DNA from: Herbihabitans rhizosphaerae
GTDB lineage: Bacteria; Actinomycetota; Actinomycetes; Mycobacteriales; Pseudonocardiaceae
Assembly: GCF_004216555.1 (NCBI RefSeq)
Contig: NZ_SGWQ01000005.1
Span: forward strand, 124,001 to 188,000
Length of the DNA: 64,000 nucleotides
Direction of reading: 5' to 3'
Of this stretch, positions 10,424 through 22,675 are shown piece after piece; position 1 is the stretch's first letter, and each line of letters begins with the position of its first letter. Below the pieces are notes generated by a model that was not told where the DNA came from, ran no database searches, and was given only the letters and a program-made list of their open reading frames with translations. Position numbers and translations under genes: made by a program.

Positions 10424-11530
10424 TCAGTCGTTCTTGTACTCCGGGTGCTTGTCCTCGTAGGACTCCTCGCGCTGCTCCCCTGCCTGCACCTGCCCGCGGA
10501 CGGTGTGCACGACGTTGGGAATCTGCGGGTTCCCGTCCTTGTCCTTCGGTGAGAACTTCGTGCGGGCCGTGTCCTTGAGCGCCTGCCCGGCCGTGGGCTG
10601 CACCGGGCGGCCCGCCGCGAAGTCGTCGATCTTGCCGGACACCTTGCCTACCTGGCCGGCCAGATTGACCGGCGCGTCGTAGTGTTTCGCCGCCGTCTTG
10701 CCGGCGTTCTGCGCCACGGTCTTCGCGGCCTGTGAACCCTTGCCGGCCGCCTGCGCGCCCTTGGCGGCGAGCTGGCCGAGCTGCCCGCCGAGCTTCTTCA
10801 ACTTGGTCATCAGCTGGGCGAGCTTCTGCAGCAGCTTGGAGATCTTGCTGGCGATCTTGCCGGCGAGAATCGTGCCCTCGATCGCCGCGTCGGCGGCGAA
10901 CACCGCGGCCGCCCCGCCGAACGTGAAGAACGACGCGGCCAGTGCGATCGCCGCCCGCTCGATCATCTTCGCGATGAAGGTGGTGATCATCTCCCGGATG
11001 ATGCCGCGTTCGATGCCGACCAGGATGCCGCCGTACTTCAGCGCCTCGGACGCACCGTGCGCGCCGGCCGAGTAACCCTGCAGCTCCTGGGCGAGCCCGT
11101 TGCCATGGTTGCGGTACGCGTCGCCGACCCTGTCCTTCCAGGAGGCGATCTCCGTCTTCATGGCGTTCTCGTAGTCACCCTTGATCTTGCCGAGTTCGGT
11201 CTCGATGTTCTTCCAGGTGTCCGCCTCGGCCTGGATCGCACCCGGATCGCCGGCGAGCTTGTCGAGCGGCTCGCGCAGGAACGACACGTGCTCGATCAGC
11301 CAGCCGATCCCCGCGGACAGCAGACCCTGCAGCGGGTCGGCGGCGAACGACAGCGCGTCGAACGCGGTGGACATCAGGCCCATCGTGGTGCCGGCCGAAT
11401 TGCCGTCGGCCATGGACTGGGCGGTCACCGTGATGTCGTTGACCAGGCCCGCGCCGGCGGTGGCCGAAGACGGGTCCTTGAAAGCGTCTTTCTGGTAGTC
11501 CTCTTTGAGGTCGGGCAGCGATCCGTCCAT
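10424..11530 (-). CDS. putative type VII (ESX) secretion substrate with WXG100-like region
   Basis: A 368-residue protein. Residues about 95-165 form a WXG100-like helical region (TWKNIETELG, SWKDRVGDAYRN, LAQELQGYSAGAHGAS). A hydrophobic, Ala/Ile-rich helical block follows (about 170-225), then a Lys/Leu/Gln amphipathic coiled region (about 228-270) and a charged, low-complexity tail ending HPEYKND. This resembles ESX-associated effectors such as the EspA/EspE types. It is last in a three-gene minus-strand operon with an EspC-like protein (4 bp upstream) and a YbaB-like protein. No ESX core ATPase is in the window, so export would rely on a system elsewhere. Confidence 0.7.
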   Translation of the reverse strand: MDGSLPDLKEDYQKDAFKDPSSATAGAGLVNDITVTAQSMADGNSAGTTMGLMSTAFDALSFAADPLQGLLSAGIGWLIEHVSFLREPLDKLAGDPGAIQAEADTWKNIETELGKIKGDYENAMKTEIASWKDRVGDAYRNHGNGLAQELQGYSAGAHGASEALKYGGILVGIERGIIREMITTFIAKMIERAAIALAASFFTFGGAAAVFAADAAIEGTILAGKIASKISKLLQKLAQLMTKLKKLGGQLGQLAAKGAQAAGKGSQAAKTVAQNAGKTAAKHYDAPVNLAGQVGKVSGKIDDFAAGRPVQPTAGQALKDTARTKFSPKDKDGNPQIPNVVHTVRGQVQAGEQREESYEDKHPEYKND

Positions 11531-11533
11531 GGC

Positions 11534-11839
11534 TTACTGCCCCTTCCCGAAGCTCTTGGCGATGTCCTGCTCGGTGGCCTCGAGGTCCTTGGCGTTGGCC
11601 GCGAGCTCCTTGCCGACCTTCTGTACTCGCTCGGTCCCCTTGTCCAGCGAGTCGTTCGCCTGGCCGACGAAGTAGCTGACAAAGGTTTGGGCGAACGCCT
11701 GGCCGATGATGCCGAACGAGTTGATGCCGAGGTTGGTCTGCTTGCCCGTCTTGGCGCAGTTGCCCACTCTCTCGCTGAGATGGGCGACGGTTTTGCTGTG
11801 CTTGTCCAACTCTTCGGGCTTGACGTTCAGATGCGTCAT
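11534..11839 (-). CDS. EspC-like ESX secretion-associated protein (DUF2580 type)
   Basis: A 101-residue helical protein matching the EspC/DUF2580 pattern: MTHLNVKPEELDKHSKTVAHLSERV, a central Asn/Gly/Phe-rich turn (about 40-55), then a second helix with FVSYFVGQANDSLDKGTERVQKVGKEL. Such proteins pair with larger ESX substrates and are secreted with them. It lies 7 bp after the YbaB-like gene and 3 bp before the larger WXG-like gene, so the three should be co-transcribed and it is a plausible partner of the 368-residue protein. No cysteine-based motif or signal peptide is needed for this route. Confidence 0.75.
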   Translation of the reverse strand: MTHLNVKPEELDKHSKTVAHLSERVGNCAKTGKQTNLGINSFGIIGQAFAQTFVSYFVGQANDSLDKGTERVQKVGKELAANAKDLEATEQDIAKSFGKGQ

Positions 11840-11846
11840 CCGCTGG

Positions 11847-12323
11847 TCACCTCATGATCGGGCCGAAGCCCTCGTCGTCGTCCGGGTCAGCTCCCGGCCG
11901 CGGTCGCCTGGGTCGTTGAGGATCGTCCTCATCCCACTGACGCGGCGCGAACGTGTTCGGTTCCTCCTGCGGCGCGGGTGCGGCGACCTGGCTCTCCAGG
12001 AAGCTCATGGCCTCGCTGTTCTGGCCGAATTCGGGCCGCATGACGGCGAGCATCTCCTGGCCGGCGTTGTGGTGCGCGGTCTGGGCGGTGCGCAGCACGA
12101 GTTGGGCGAGTTCGGTCGGGGCGATGTTCTTGACCTTGGAGCTGAACTCGATGTTCAGCAGGTTGCCGCCCGGTCCGACGGTCACGCTGACCTCGCCGTT
12201 GGTGCTCTGCGCGGTGCCGGACGTGTTACCGAGTTGCTCCTTGACGCCCTGCATTCTGGTGAGGCGCTCCTCGGCCTCCCGTGCGTAGCGCTCGACCCAC
12301 GCCTCCGGGTCCTCCATCGCCAT
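11847..12323 (-). CDS. YbaB/EbfC-family nucleoid-associated protein
   Basis: A 158-residue protein whose first 100 residues match the YbaB/EbfC fold: an N-terminal helix (ARYAREAEERLTRMQGVKEQL) and a beta segment (EVSVTVGPGGNLLNIEFS), then a long C-terminal helix (PTELAQLVLRTAQTAHHNAG). The last 50 residues are an acidic, Pro/Arg-rich tail (GADPDDDEGFGPIMR). In actinobacteria this type commonly precedes EspC-like and ESX-substrate genes, as here; the recombination-associated YbaB sits beside recR instead. ATG 12317 is an alternative start. It heads the three-gene operon. Confidence 0.8.
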   Translation of the reverse strand: MAMEDPEAWVERYAREAEERLTRMQGVKEQLGNTSGTAQSTNGEVSVTVGPGGNLLNIEFSSKVKNIAPTELAQLVLRTAQTAHHNAGQEMLAVMRPEFGQNSEAMSFLESQVAAPAPQEEPNTFAPRQWDEDDPQRPRRPRPGADPDDDEGFGPIMR

Positions 12324-12526
12324 GTCTCCCTCGAACCGCGCACCGTGGTCGATGCGTCACGGGGACAACATAGTGACGACCGATCCGCCTCGTGCGACGA
12401 ATGGTCATTACCGAGTGCGAACGGCGCTGGGGCGGACGCCACGCACCCGCTTGAACGCGGAGCTGAACGCGAACCCGGCCCTGGAGCTGACTCGGAGCTG
12501 AGCGGGTAGGTCAGACGTCGAGGCGG

Positions 12527-15351
<2,825 letters not shown>

Positions 15352-15377
<26 letters not shown>

Positions 15378-16485
15378 CTGACACCGTGTAACGGGTGGCG
15401 GTCAGCTCCTCCGGAACGTCCTCCGCCACGGCCGCTGTCACGAGTACCTGCTCCGCCGCCGCGGCCACCTCGGCGAGCCGGCTTCTTCGGCGCCGGTCCA
15501 ACTCGGCGAACACGTCGTCGAGCACCAGCACCGGCTCACCGCCGTCCGCCCGTAACAGCTCGTAGGATCCCAGCCGCAGCGAGAGCGCGAACGACCAGCA
15601 CTCACCGTGACTGGCGTAGCCCTTGGCCGGCGACTCGCCGAGGGTCAGCTCCAGCTCGTCGCGGTGCGGCCCGACCAGGCTCACTCCGCGCTCCAGCTCC
15701 GCGTCGCGCACCTCGGTCAGCGACGCCAGCAACGCCGCCTCCACACTGTCCACATCGGACGGTCGGTCCGCCGGCAGACCGTCCACACTGGACCGGTAGG
15801 CGATGTCGACCGGGCGCGACTCGGGCGCGACACCCGCGTACGCCGCGCGCACCAGCGGGGCCAGCGCGGTCACCAGGTCCAGCCGGGCGGCGAGCAACTG
15901 CGCGCCGTGCTTGGCGAGGTGGCCGTTCCACACCTCCAGCGTCCCGATGTCCCCCTTGCTGCCCGCGCGCCGCGCCGCGCCCGCCGTCTTCAACAGGGCG
16001 TTGCGCTGCCGGAGCACCCGCTCGTAGTCCGAGCGGACACCGGCGAACCGGGGCGCGCGCAGCACCAGCAGGTCGTCGAGGAACCGCCGCCGCTCGCCGG
16101 GATCGCCGCGCACCAGCGCCAGATCCTCCGGCGCGAACAACACCGTGCGCAGGATGCCGAGCACGTCGCGCGGCCGTGCCACGGCGCCCCGGTTCACCCG
16201 CGCGCGATTGGCCTTGCCCGGCGTGATCTCCAGCTCGACGGTCAGCTCGCGGCCCTCGTGCACCACCGCCGTGCGCACGATCGCGCGCTCGGCGCCGATG
16301 CGCACCAGTGGCGCGTCGGTGGCCACCCGGTGCGAGGAAAGCGTTGCCACGTAACCGATCGCCTCGACAAGATTGGTCTTGCCCTGACCGTTCTGTCCAA
16401 TGAGGACAGTCGCACCGGGGGTCAGCTCCAGGTCCGCGTGCTCCCACGACCGGAAGTCGGAGACCTGGAGGTGGCGGACGTACAC
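15352..16485 (-). CDS. recF: DNA replication and repair protein RecF
   Basis: A 377-residue SMC-like ATPase that helps load RecA at gaps. The N-terminus reads [21 protein letters not shown] and the Walker A motif is GQNGQGKTN (about 33-41). The signature region [20 protein letters not shown] and Walker [15 protein letters not shown] (about 310-325) are intact, and the length is typical. It starts at ATG 16485, just downstream of gnd on the same strand, and overlaps the DUF721 gene. The order dnaN-gnd-recF-DUF721-gyrB is the standard actinobacterial arrangement. Confidence 0.97.
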
Positions 16486-16505
16486 GACTGTCTACTGTGG
16501 ACGGT

Positions 16506-17393
<888 letters not shown>

Positions 17394-17428
17394 GATCGAG
17401 TCCTCCCAGTCGAGCGGTCGAGCGCGGA

Positions 17429-18574
17429 TCAGCCGGGCAGGCGCACCGGCATCAGCAGGTACAGGTATCCACTGTGGACGGTGCCATCCTCGCCCACCGG
17501 CTTGATCAGCGCCGGGCGGTTCGGCGTGGTGAACGTCAGCTCCGCGCGATCGGTGTGCAGCGCGGCGAGCCCGTCGGCCAGGTAGCCGGGGTTGAACGCG
17601 ATGGTCACCGGCTCGCCGGTGAACTCCACCGGGATCTGCTCCTCGGCGGTGCCCTCGTCGTCGCCGCCGGCGGACAGTCGCAGCCCGCCTTCGGAGAACT
17701 CCAGCCGGACCTGCGTGCCGCGGTCGGCGACCAGCGACACGCGCTTGATCGCCTCGGACAGCGGAGCGACGTCGATGATCGCGTTCGCCGTGGAGTCCGA
17801 TGGCAGCAACTGGCGGTACTTCGGGAACTCCGCGTCCAGCAGCCGGCTGGTCGCACGGCGGCCGGCGCCGGAAAGTCCGAGCAGCCCGTCGGTCGCGGCC
17901 AGTGCCACCTCGACGGTCGCGCCGGAGGTGCCGAGCGACTTGGCGGCGTCGGCCAGCGTGCGCGCCGGCACCAGGACCGCGGCGTCGTCGACGTTGCCGG
18001 ACGGCTTCCACTGGAACTCGCGCATGGCGAGGCGGAACCGGTCGGTGGCGACCAGGGTCAGCTTGTCGCCGTTGATCTCCATCCGCACGCCGGTCAGCAT
18101 CGGGAGCGTGTCGTCCCGGCCGGCCGCGATCGCGACCTGGGCGACCGCCTCGCCGAACACCTCACCGGGAACCTCGCCGGCGTGCTGCGGCATGGACGGC
18201 AGCTGCGGGTAGTCCTCGACCGGCATCGTCGGCAGGGAGAACCGGGCGCTGCCGCAGGTGATCGTGGCGCGGGCGCCGTCCACCGAGATCTCGACCGGCT
18301 GGGCGGGCAGCGCCTTGGTGATGTCGGCGAGCAGCCGTCCGGACACGAGGGTGCGGCCGCCGTCGGCGATCGTGGCCGGGACGTCGACGGTCGCGGAGAC
18401 CTCGTAGTCGAAACCGGAGACGGTCAGCGCCTCGGAGGTGTCACCGTCGCTGTCGCCACTGCCGGCATCGAGCAGCACACCGCCGAGTACCGGCTGAGCC
18501 GGACGGGCCGGCAGGCTGCGTGCCACCCAGGCGACGGCGTCGGCAAGACCGTCGCGCTCGACGCGGATCTTCAT
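17429..18574 (-). CDS. dnaN: DNA polymerase III sliding clamp (beta subunit)
   Basis: The 381-residue processivity clamp of replicative polymerase, a homodimeric ring around DNA. It shows three clamp domains: [22 protein letters not shown], then [16 protein letters not shown] and [14 protein letters not shown], then [14 protein letters not shown] with the C-terminal [15 protein letters not shown]. The ATG at 18574 has AAAGGA upstream. The 665 bp before it hold the oriC candidate. Unusually, dnaA is not next but lies 2.5 kb away beyond a hydrolase and a TetR gene. Confidence 0.98.
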   Translation of the reverse strand: MKIRVERDGLADAVAWVARSLPARPAQPVLGGVLLDAGSGDSDGDTSEALTVSGFDYEVSATVDVPATIADGGRTLVSGRLLADITKALPAQPVEISVDGARATITCGSARFSLPTMPVEDYPQLPSMPQHAGEVPGEVFGEAVAQVAIAAGRDDTLPMLTGVRMEINGDKLTLVATDRFRLAMREFQWKPSGNVDDAAVLVPARTLADAAKSLGTSGATVEVALAATDGLLGLSGAGRRATSRLLDAEFPKYRQLLPSDSTANAIIDVAPLSEAIKRVSLVADRGTQVRLEFSEGGLRLSAGGDDEGTAEEQIPVEFTGEPVTIAFNPGYLADGLAALHTDRAELTFTTPNRPALIKPVGEDGTVHSGYLYLLMPVRLPG

Positions 18575-19076
18575 GGGATTCCTTTCAGACTCCGGTGAGA
18601 AGTCCGGGGCAGAGTCCGGGTTCGTAGACCGCCAACCGTAGAGCCTGTCCGAGGTTCCGTCACCAGCGGCCTCCTGCTCGCGGCCGGCGGCCGGGCACGC
18701 TGTCCCCACCATCCACATCCCCTGTTTTTTCTTTTTTCTTCTTCTAGAAGAGAGAATGAACAGCAGTAGTAATAAGTCCTGTGGGTTCTGTGGACACCTG
18801 CCGTCGGCCCAGGTCGGATGGCGTGGCTCGATGTGGAAACGACGCCTGAACGATCGGTGGACAGCTCGGGCGACCGGTGGATGGATTCGGCGGTGCTCCG
18901 ATCGCTCCACAGGGAGGCCGAGTTATCCACAGTTCGATCCCCAGCTGTGGGTCGAGTTGTACCCAGGGACCGCACAGGGTTGCCGAGGGTCGATGTCCCC
19001 GAAGTGGGTGATGTGGTTCACCCCGGAACGGCCCAACGAGCCCGTCGCGCTGGTCGCATCGCGTAGTCCACGGGCC
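18575..19076. other. candidate chromosomal origin of replication (oriC)
   Basis: A non-coding stretch upstream of dnaN. It contains an exact DnaA box TTATCCACA (18923-18931), a one-mismatch box on the other strand (TGTGGACAC, 18789-18797), and weaker boxes near 18709, 18832, 18856 and 18903. A strikingly AT/pyrimidine-rich tract (18724-18745, T runs broken by C) sits in otherwise about 70% GC DNA and is a likely unwinding element. It is followed by AGTAGTAATAAG (18765-18776), which contains TAG-TAA-TAA triplets of DnaA-trio form 13 bp before the 18789 box. Core genes diverge in orientation around it. Confidence 0.75.
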
Positions 19077-19141
19077 CGCCCGAGGCTGATCTTTATTGCC
19101 CCTGGGGAGAGTTCTCCACCTGGGCAATAAAGTCCGCGCGC
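19077..19141. repeat. 65-bp palindromic repeat, copy 1
   Basis: Aligns over its full length with 20182-20246, 58 of 65 bases identical by hand alignment. It contains an 11-bp inverted repeat, CTTTATTGCCC (19091-19101) and GGGCAATAAAG (19122-19132), with an inner GGAGA/TCTCC pair, so it can fold as a long hairpin. It lies between oriC and the hydrolase gene. Confidence 0.8.
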
Positions 19142-19240
19142 ATCAACCACACGGTGGATGCCGACCGGCTACGACGGGTCGATTCGCCGGGCCCCGCTCC
19201 TGGGCACGATCGACGCAGCACTGTCGATCAAGGAGACGTG

Positions 19241-20194
19241 ATGAGCGAGCGAAGCCGGCGGGCCGTCCTGCGAACGGCCACAGCACTGGGGGCGGCGGGC
19301 GCGGCGGCCGCCGCCGGGGCGGGAAGTGTTGCGGCGACACCGAAGCGGCGAGGCGTGACGACGTTCGTGTTCGTCTCCGGCGCGAGCGGCAGTGCCGGGA
19401 GCGGGTCGAACGAGCTGGCGATGCTCGGCCACCGCTCGGTCGGGGTGGAGCTTCCCGGCCACGCGGCGACCGACGGCCAGTTCCGGCTGTCGTATCAGGC
19501 GCCGCAGGACCTGGAGAAGCTGGCGACCGAGCCGTCGCCGATGGCCGGCGTCACGCTGGACGACTACGTCGCGGCGACCGTCGACACGGTGCGCACGGTG
19601 GCCGAGCACGGGCCGGTGATCCTGATCGGCGGCAGCATGGGCGGCGCGACGATCACCCGCACCGCGAACGAGGTGCCACACCTGATCGACCGCCTCGTGT
19701 ACTCCTCCGCGTTCTGCTGCACGAAGCTGCGGGCCGTGATCGACTACCTGACGACGCCACAAGGGAGCACCAGCCTGCTGCCGGGCGTCGGTGGCGGGAT
19801 CGGCGACCCGGCCGTGCTCGGCGCCAGCCGGACGAACTGGCGCTCGGCCGACCCCGGGTTCCTGACCAGGCTGAAAGCGGCGCTGATGGCCGAGGCCACC
19901 GACGCGGAGTTCCACCACGCCCTCGCCTCGCTCGTGCCGGACGAGTCGATCGAGGTGCCGTTCGCCGACGCGCGCGGGCACGCGGAGACCTGGGGGCGGG
20001 TGCCGCGCACCTACATCCGGCACACCCTGGACCGCTCGATCCCGCTGGCGTTGCAGGACCTGATGATCGAGCACGCGGACGCGCTCACCCCGCACAACCG
20101 GTTCGACGTGCATACGGTCGCCACGACGCACGTGCCGCACGTCGCCGGATGGCGGGAGATACTCCGGATACTCGACGAACTCGCCCGATGCTGA
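19241..20194 (+). CDS. Tat-exported alpha/beta hydrolase
   Basis: A 317-residue serine hydrolase. The signal MSERSRRAVLRTATALGAAG carries a twin arginine before an Ala-rich hydrophobic stretch (about 10-32), consistent with Tat export. The hydrolase core starts FVFVSGASGSAG. The nucleophile elbow is GGSMGG (about 126-131) and the catalytic His is in HVPHVAGW near the C-terminus; the pattern fits the salicylate/methyl-ester esterase-like branch. The ATG at 19241 follows AAGGAGA. The gene lies on the plus strand inside the dnaA-dnaN interval and is flanked by the two 65-bp repeats; its last 13 bases fall in copy 2. Confidence 0.85.
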   Translation: MSERSRRAVLRTATALGAAGAAAAAGAGSVAATPKRRGVTTFVFVSGASGSAGSGSNELAMLGHRSVGVELPGHAATDGQFRLSYQAPQDLEKLATEPSPMAGVTLDDYVAATVDTVRTVAEHGPVILIGGSMGGATITRTANEVPHLIDRLVYSSAFCCTKLRAVIDYLTTPQGSTSLLPGVGGGIGDPAVLGASRTNWRSADPGFLTRLKAALMAEATDAEFHHALASLVPDESIEVPFADARGHAETWGRVPRTYIRHTLDRSIPLALQDLMIEHADALTPHNRFDVHTVATTHVPHVAGWREILRILDELARC

Positions 20195-20246
20195 TCTTTA
20201 TTGCGGCTGGGGAGAGTTCTCCACCGGGGCAATAAAGTCGCGGCGC
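20182..20246. repeat. 65-bp palindromic repeat, copy 2
   Basis: Second copy of the 19077 element. It starts within the last codons of the hydrolase gene and contains CTTTATTGC (20196-20204) paired with GCAATAAAG (20229-20237) around the same GGAGA/TCTCC core. Here it separates two convergent transcripts and could act as a two-way terminator. The copies differ at seven positions, including CC to GG at the stem base. Confidence 0.8.
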
Positions 20247-20475
20247 TCCGCCGTCTCCCGGGTGTCACCACTCCGGGCGGCGGCGAGCGCGACCACACCA
20301 GGACGAAGGTCACCCAGCCGCCTGAGTCGATCTTCGGCTGGGTGATCGTGAGCAGCGCGCCGATCGCCATGAGGTAGACGCCTTCGTTGGGCCGTTGCAC
20401 GGTGAAGGCGTAGATCACGTGCACCACGCCCAGCCCGACGATCACGCACGGGGTCCACCGGTTCAGACCGTTCAC
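20198..20475 (-). CDS. small two-helix membrane protein, probably frameshifted
   Basis: GTG 20475 overlaps the TetR stop (GTGA) and reads MNGLNRWTPCVIVGLGVVHV with two hydrophobic segments (about 8-24 and 33-58). After VTFVLVW the frame becomes Arg/Pro/Ser-rich and runs antisense into the hydrolase gene to 20011. A different frame from that point gives LAAARSGDTRETAERRDF and stops at 20198, a more natural tail for a second helix. A one-base change near 20310 would join them. I report the span to 20198; the end and the integrity of the gene are uncertain. Confidence 0.4.
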
Positions 20476-21038
20476 GGGTTCCTCCTCGACGCCGGCGCGA
20501 GCCGGATGGCGAGGTCGTAGACGCCGTGCAGCTGCTCGGCGGTCAGCGGCGGGAGCATGTGGCCGGCGCCGATCAGCACCAGGTAGAGCAGCGTGCCCAT
20601 CCGGGCCGCCTCGTCCCGGTCGCCGCTGATCCGCAGCCACAGCCCGGACAGGTAGTCGACCCTGGTGCGATCGACGCGCTCCTGGGCGGCGCGCACCTCG
20701 GTGTCCTGCAGCGCCCACGCGCGCATGGCGATCTCGAGATCCTGGCCGTTGCCGGGGATCTGCGCCTGCAGCAGCACCAGATCGCGCAGCCGTTCCAGCT
20801 TGGCCAGCGGGTCGTCCGGCCCGTCCCGCTCGACCGCGTCGATGAACCGGGCGGTGTGCTCGGCCTCGAAGTGCGCGAGCAGCGCGGTCCGGAATCCGGG
20901 CATGCCCTTGAAGTGGTGATAGAAGGAGCCCTTGGTCAGGCCGAGCTTGTCGGTCAGCCGCTCGATGGTGAGCGCCGGCGCGCCGTGCTCGGCGAGGATG
21001 ACCAGCCCCGCGTCCAACCAGTTCTGTCGTGTCGCCAT
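20472..21038 (-). CDS. TetR-family transcriptional regulator
   Basis: A 188-residue repressor-type protein. The N-terminal TetR helix-turn-helix is clear (about 3-50: LDAGLVILAEHGAPALTIERL, LGLTKGSFYHHFKGMPGFR); the rest is the all-helical ligand/dimer domain. It starts at ATG 21038. A perfect inverted repeat, CCATAC-6-GTATGG, lies 14 bp upstream at 21052-21069 and is the likely operator for self-repression. It is coupled to a small membrane protein gene downstream, which is its probable target. The ligand is unknown. Confidence 0.9.
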   Translation of the reverse strand: MATRQNWLDAGLVILAEHGAPALTIERLTDKLGLTKGSFYHHFKGMPGFRTALLAHFEAEHTARFIDAVERDGPDDPLAKLERLRDLVLLQAQIPGNGQDLEIAMRAWALQDTEVRAAQERVDRTRVDYLSGLWLRISGDRDEAARMGTLLYLVLIGAGHMLPPLTAEQLHGVYDLAIRLAPASRRNP

Positions 21039-21051
21039 ACCCGCCTACATT

Positions 21052-21069
21052 CCATACTGTTTGGTATGG
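21052..21069. promoter_or_regulatory. candidate TetR operator
   Basis: CCATACTGTTTGGTATGG: perfect 6-bp arms around a 6-bp spacer, 14 bp before the TetR ATG and 43 bp past the dnaA stop. TetR regulators commonly bind such repeats in their own promoters. Confidence 0.55.
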
Positions 21070-21112
21070 CGTCAGGCTGGCAAACAACACGGCATCCGGG
21101 GTGTGGCTGTCG

Positions 21113-22675
21113 TTACCCCCTGGCGCGCTGCTTGATCCGCGAGGTCAACTCCTGGACCTGGTCGTAGATCCGCCGTCGCTCGGCCATCTCCTTGCGGATC
21201 TTCTTGTCCGCGTACATCACCGTGGTGTGGTCGCGGCCGCCGAAGGTCTGGCCGATGCGCGGCAGCGACAGGTCGGTCAGCTCGCGGCACAGGTACATGG
21301 CGATCTGCCGCGCCTGGGCGAGCGCCTTGGTCTTGCCCGGCCCGCACAGGTCGTCGACGGTGACACCGAAGAACTCGGCGGTCACCTGCATGATCGTCTG
21401 CGCGCTGATCTCCGGCACCTGCGAGTCCGGGATGAGATCGCGCAGCACGATCTCGGCCAGCCCCACGTCCACCGGCTGCTGGTTCAGCGACGCGAACGCG
21501 GTCACCCTGATCAGCGCGCCCTCGAGCTCGCGGATGTTGTGCTCGATCCGGGCCGCGATGAACTCCAGCACCTCGGCCGGCGCGGCCAGCCGGTCCTGCG
21601 CGGCCTTCTTGCGCAGAATCGCGATCCGCGTCTCCAGCTCGGGCGGCTGGATGTCGGTGATCAGGCCCCACTCGAACCGGGTGCGCAGCCGGTCCTCCAG
21701 CGTCTCCAGCCGCTTGGGCGGCCGGTCGCTGGAGACCACGATCTGCTTGTTCGCGTTGTGCAGCGTGTTGAAGGTGTGGAAGAACTCCTCCTGAGTACCT
21801 TCCTTGCCCTCCAGGAACTGGATGTCGTCGACCAGCAGCACGTCGATGTCGCGATATCTGCGTTGGAAGGCGACCTTGCGGTCGTCGCGCAGCGAGTTGA
21901 TGAAGTCGTTGGTGAACTCCTCGGTCGACACGTAGCGCACCCGCATGCCGGGGAACAGCCGCTGGGCGTAGTGCCCGACCGCGTGCAGCAGGTGGGTCTT
22001 GCCGAGCCCGGACTCCCCCCAGATGAACAGCGGGTTGTACGCGCGGGCCGGCGCCTCGGCCACGGCCACCGCGGCGGCGTGCGCGAACCGGTTGGACGCG
22101 CCGATCACGAACGTGTCGAAGGTGTACTTCTCGTTGAGCCGGGTCTTGGACGTCTGCGGCTGGGCCGGTGCGGTGAACGGCTGGCCGGCCGGCGGCGGCT
22201 GCTTGCCGTTGAACGTCGGCCAGATCTCGTGGACGGTGGCGAGCGCGTCGCCCTCCTCGTCCTCCTCCTCGGCGTCCGAGGACTCCGCGGTCTCGACGCC
22301 GTCGACCGGCTCGGTCCCGTTCGCCGACGCCTGCGCCTCGATCTTGTCCACAATGGACTGATCGATCGCGCCGTCCGTGCCGGGCACCGCGTGGCTCGCC
22401 GGCGGGGGCGCGGTCACCGCGTCCACCTTCACCGCCAGCGAGACCGTGCGCCCGAGCCGGCGAGACAGCGCGGCCGTGATCTCGTCCCGGAGCGCGCGCT
22501 CGATGGCCTCTTTCGCGAACTCGCTCGGCGCCGCGAGCAACGCGGTGCCGTCGAGCAGGCCGATAGGCCGGGTCACCCGCATCCACGCTCGCTGCTGCGG
22601 GGACAGTGTCGCGGCCGACAGCTCGCGCACAACCTGTTCCCACACCACACCGAGGTTCACCTGGTGATCGGACAC
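21113..22675 (-). CDS. dnaA: chromosomal replication initiator DnaA
   Basis: The 520-residue AAA+ initiator that binds DnaA boxes and opens oriC. Domain I reads [22 protein letters not shown]. An acidic, Pro-rich domain II (about 90-180) precedes domain III with Walker [16 protein letters not shown], Walker [11 protein letters not shown] and sensor regions. Domain IV has the helix-turn-helix signature [16 protein letters not shown]-type (here [17 protein letters not shown]). It starts at GTG 22675 with GGGGAG upstream. An exact DnaA box lies 84 bp upstream, fitting autoregulation. It is oriented away from rpmH, as usual. Confidence 0.98.
   Translation of the reverse strand: MSDHQVNLGVVWEQVVRELSAATLSPQQRAWMRVTRPIGLLDGTALLAAPSEFAKEAIERALRDEITAALSRRLGRTVSLAVKVDAVTAPPPASHAVPGTDGAIDQSIVDKIEAQASANGTEPVDGVETAESSDAEEEDEEGDALATVHEIWPTFNGKQPPPAGQPFTAPAQPQTSKTRLNEKYTFDTFVIGASNRFAHAAAVAVAEAPARAYNPLFIWGESGLGKTHLLHAVGHYAQRLFPGMRVRYVSTEEFTNDFINSLRDDRKVAFQRRYRDIDVLLVDDIQFLEGKEGTQEEFFHTFNTLHNANKQIVVSSDRPPKRLETLEDRLRTRFEWGLITDIQPPELETRIAILRKKAAQDRLAAPAEVLEFIAARIEHNIRELEGALIRVTAFASLNQQPVDVGLAEIVLRDLIPDSQVPEISAQTIMQVTAEFFGVTVDDLCGPGKTKALAQARQIAMYLCRELTDLSLPRIGQTFGGRDHTTVMYADKKIRKEMAERRRIYDQVQELTSRIKQRARG

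Noticed and set aside
20011-20197. C-terminal extension of the small membrane protein antisense to the hydrolase
   Set aside because: Ser/Cys/Arg-rich translation without hydrophobic pattern; most likely read-through after a frameshift.
19077-20246. Integron-like cassette with attC sites
   Set aside because: The palindromic repeats lack the RYYYAAC/GTTRRRY core sites and no integrase gene is present.
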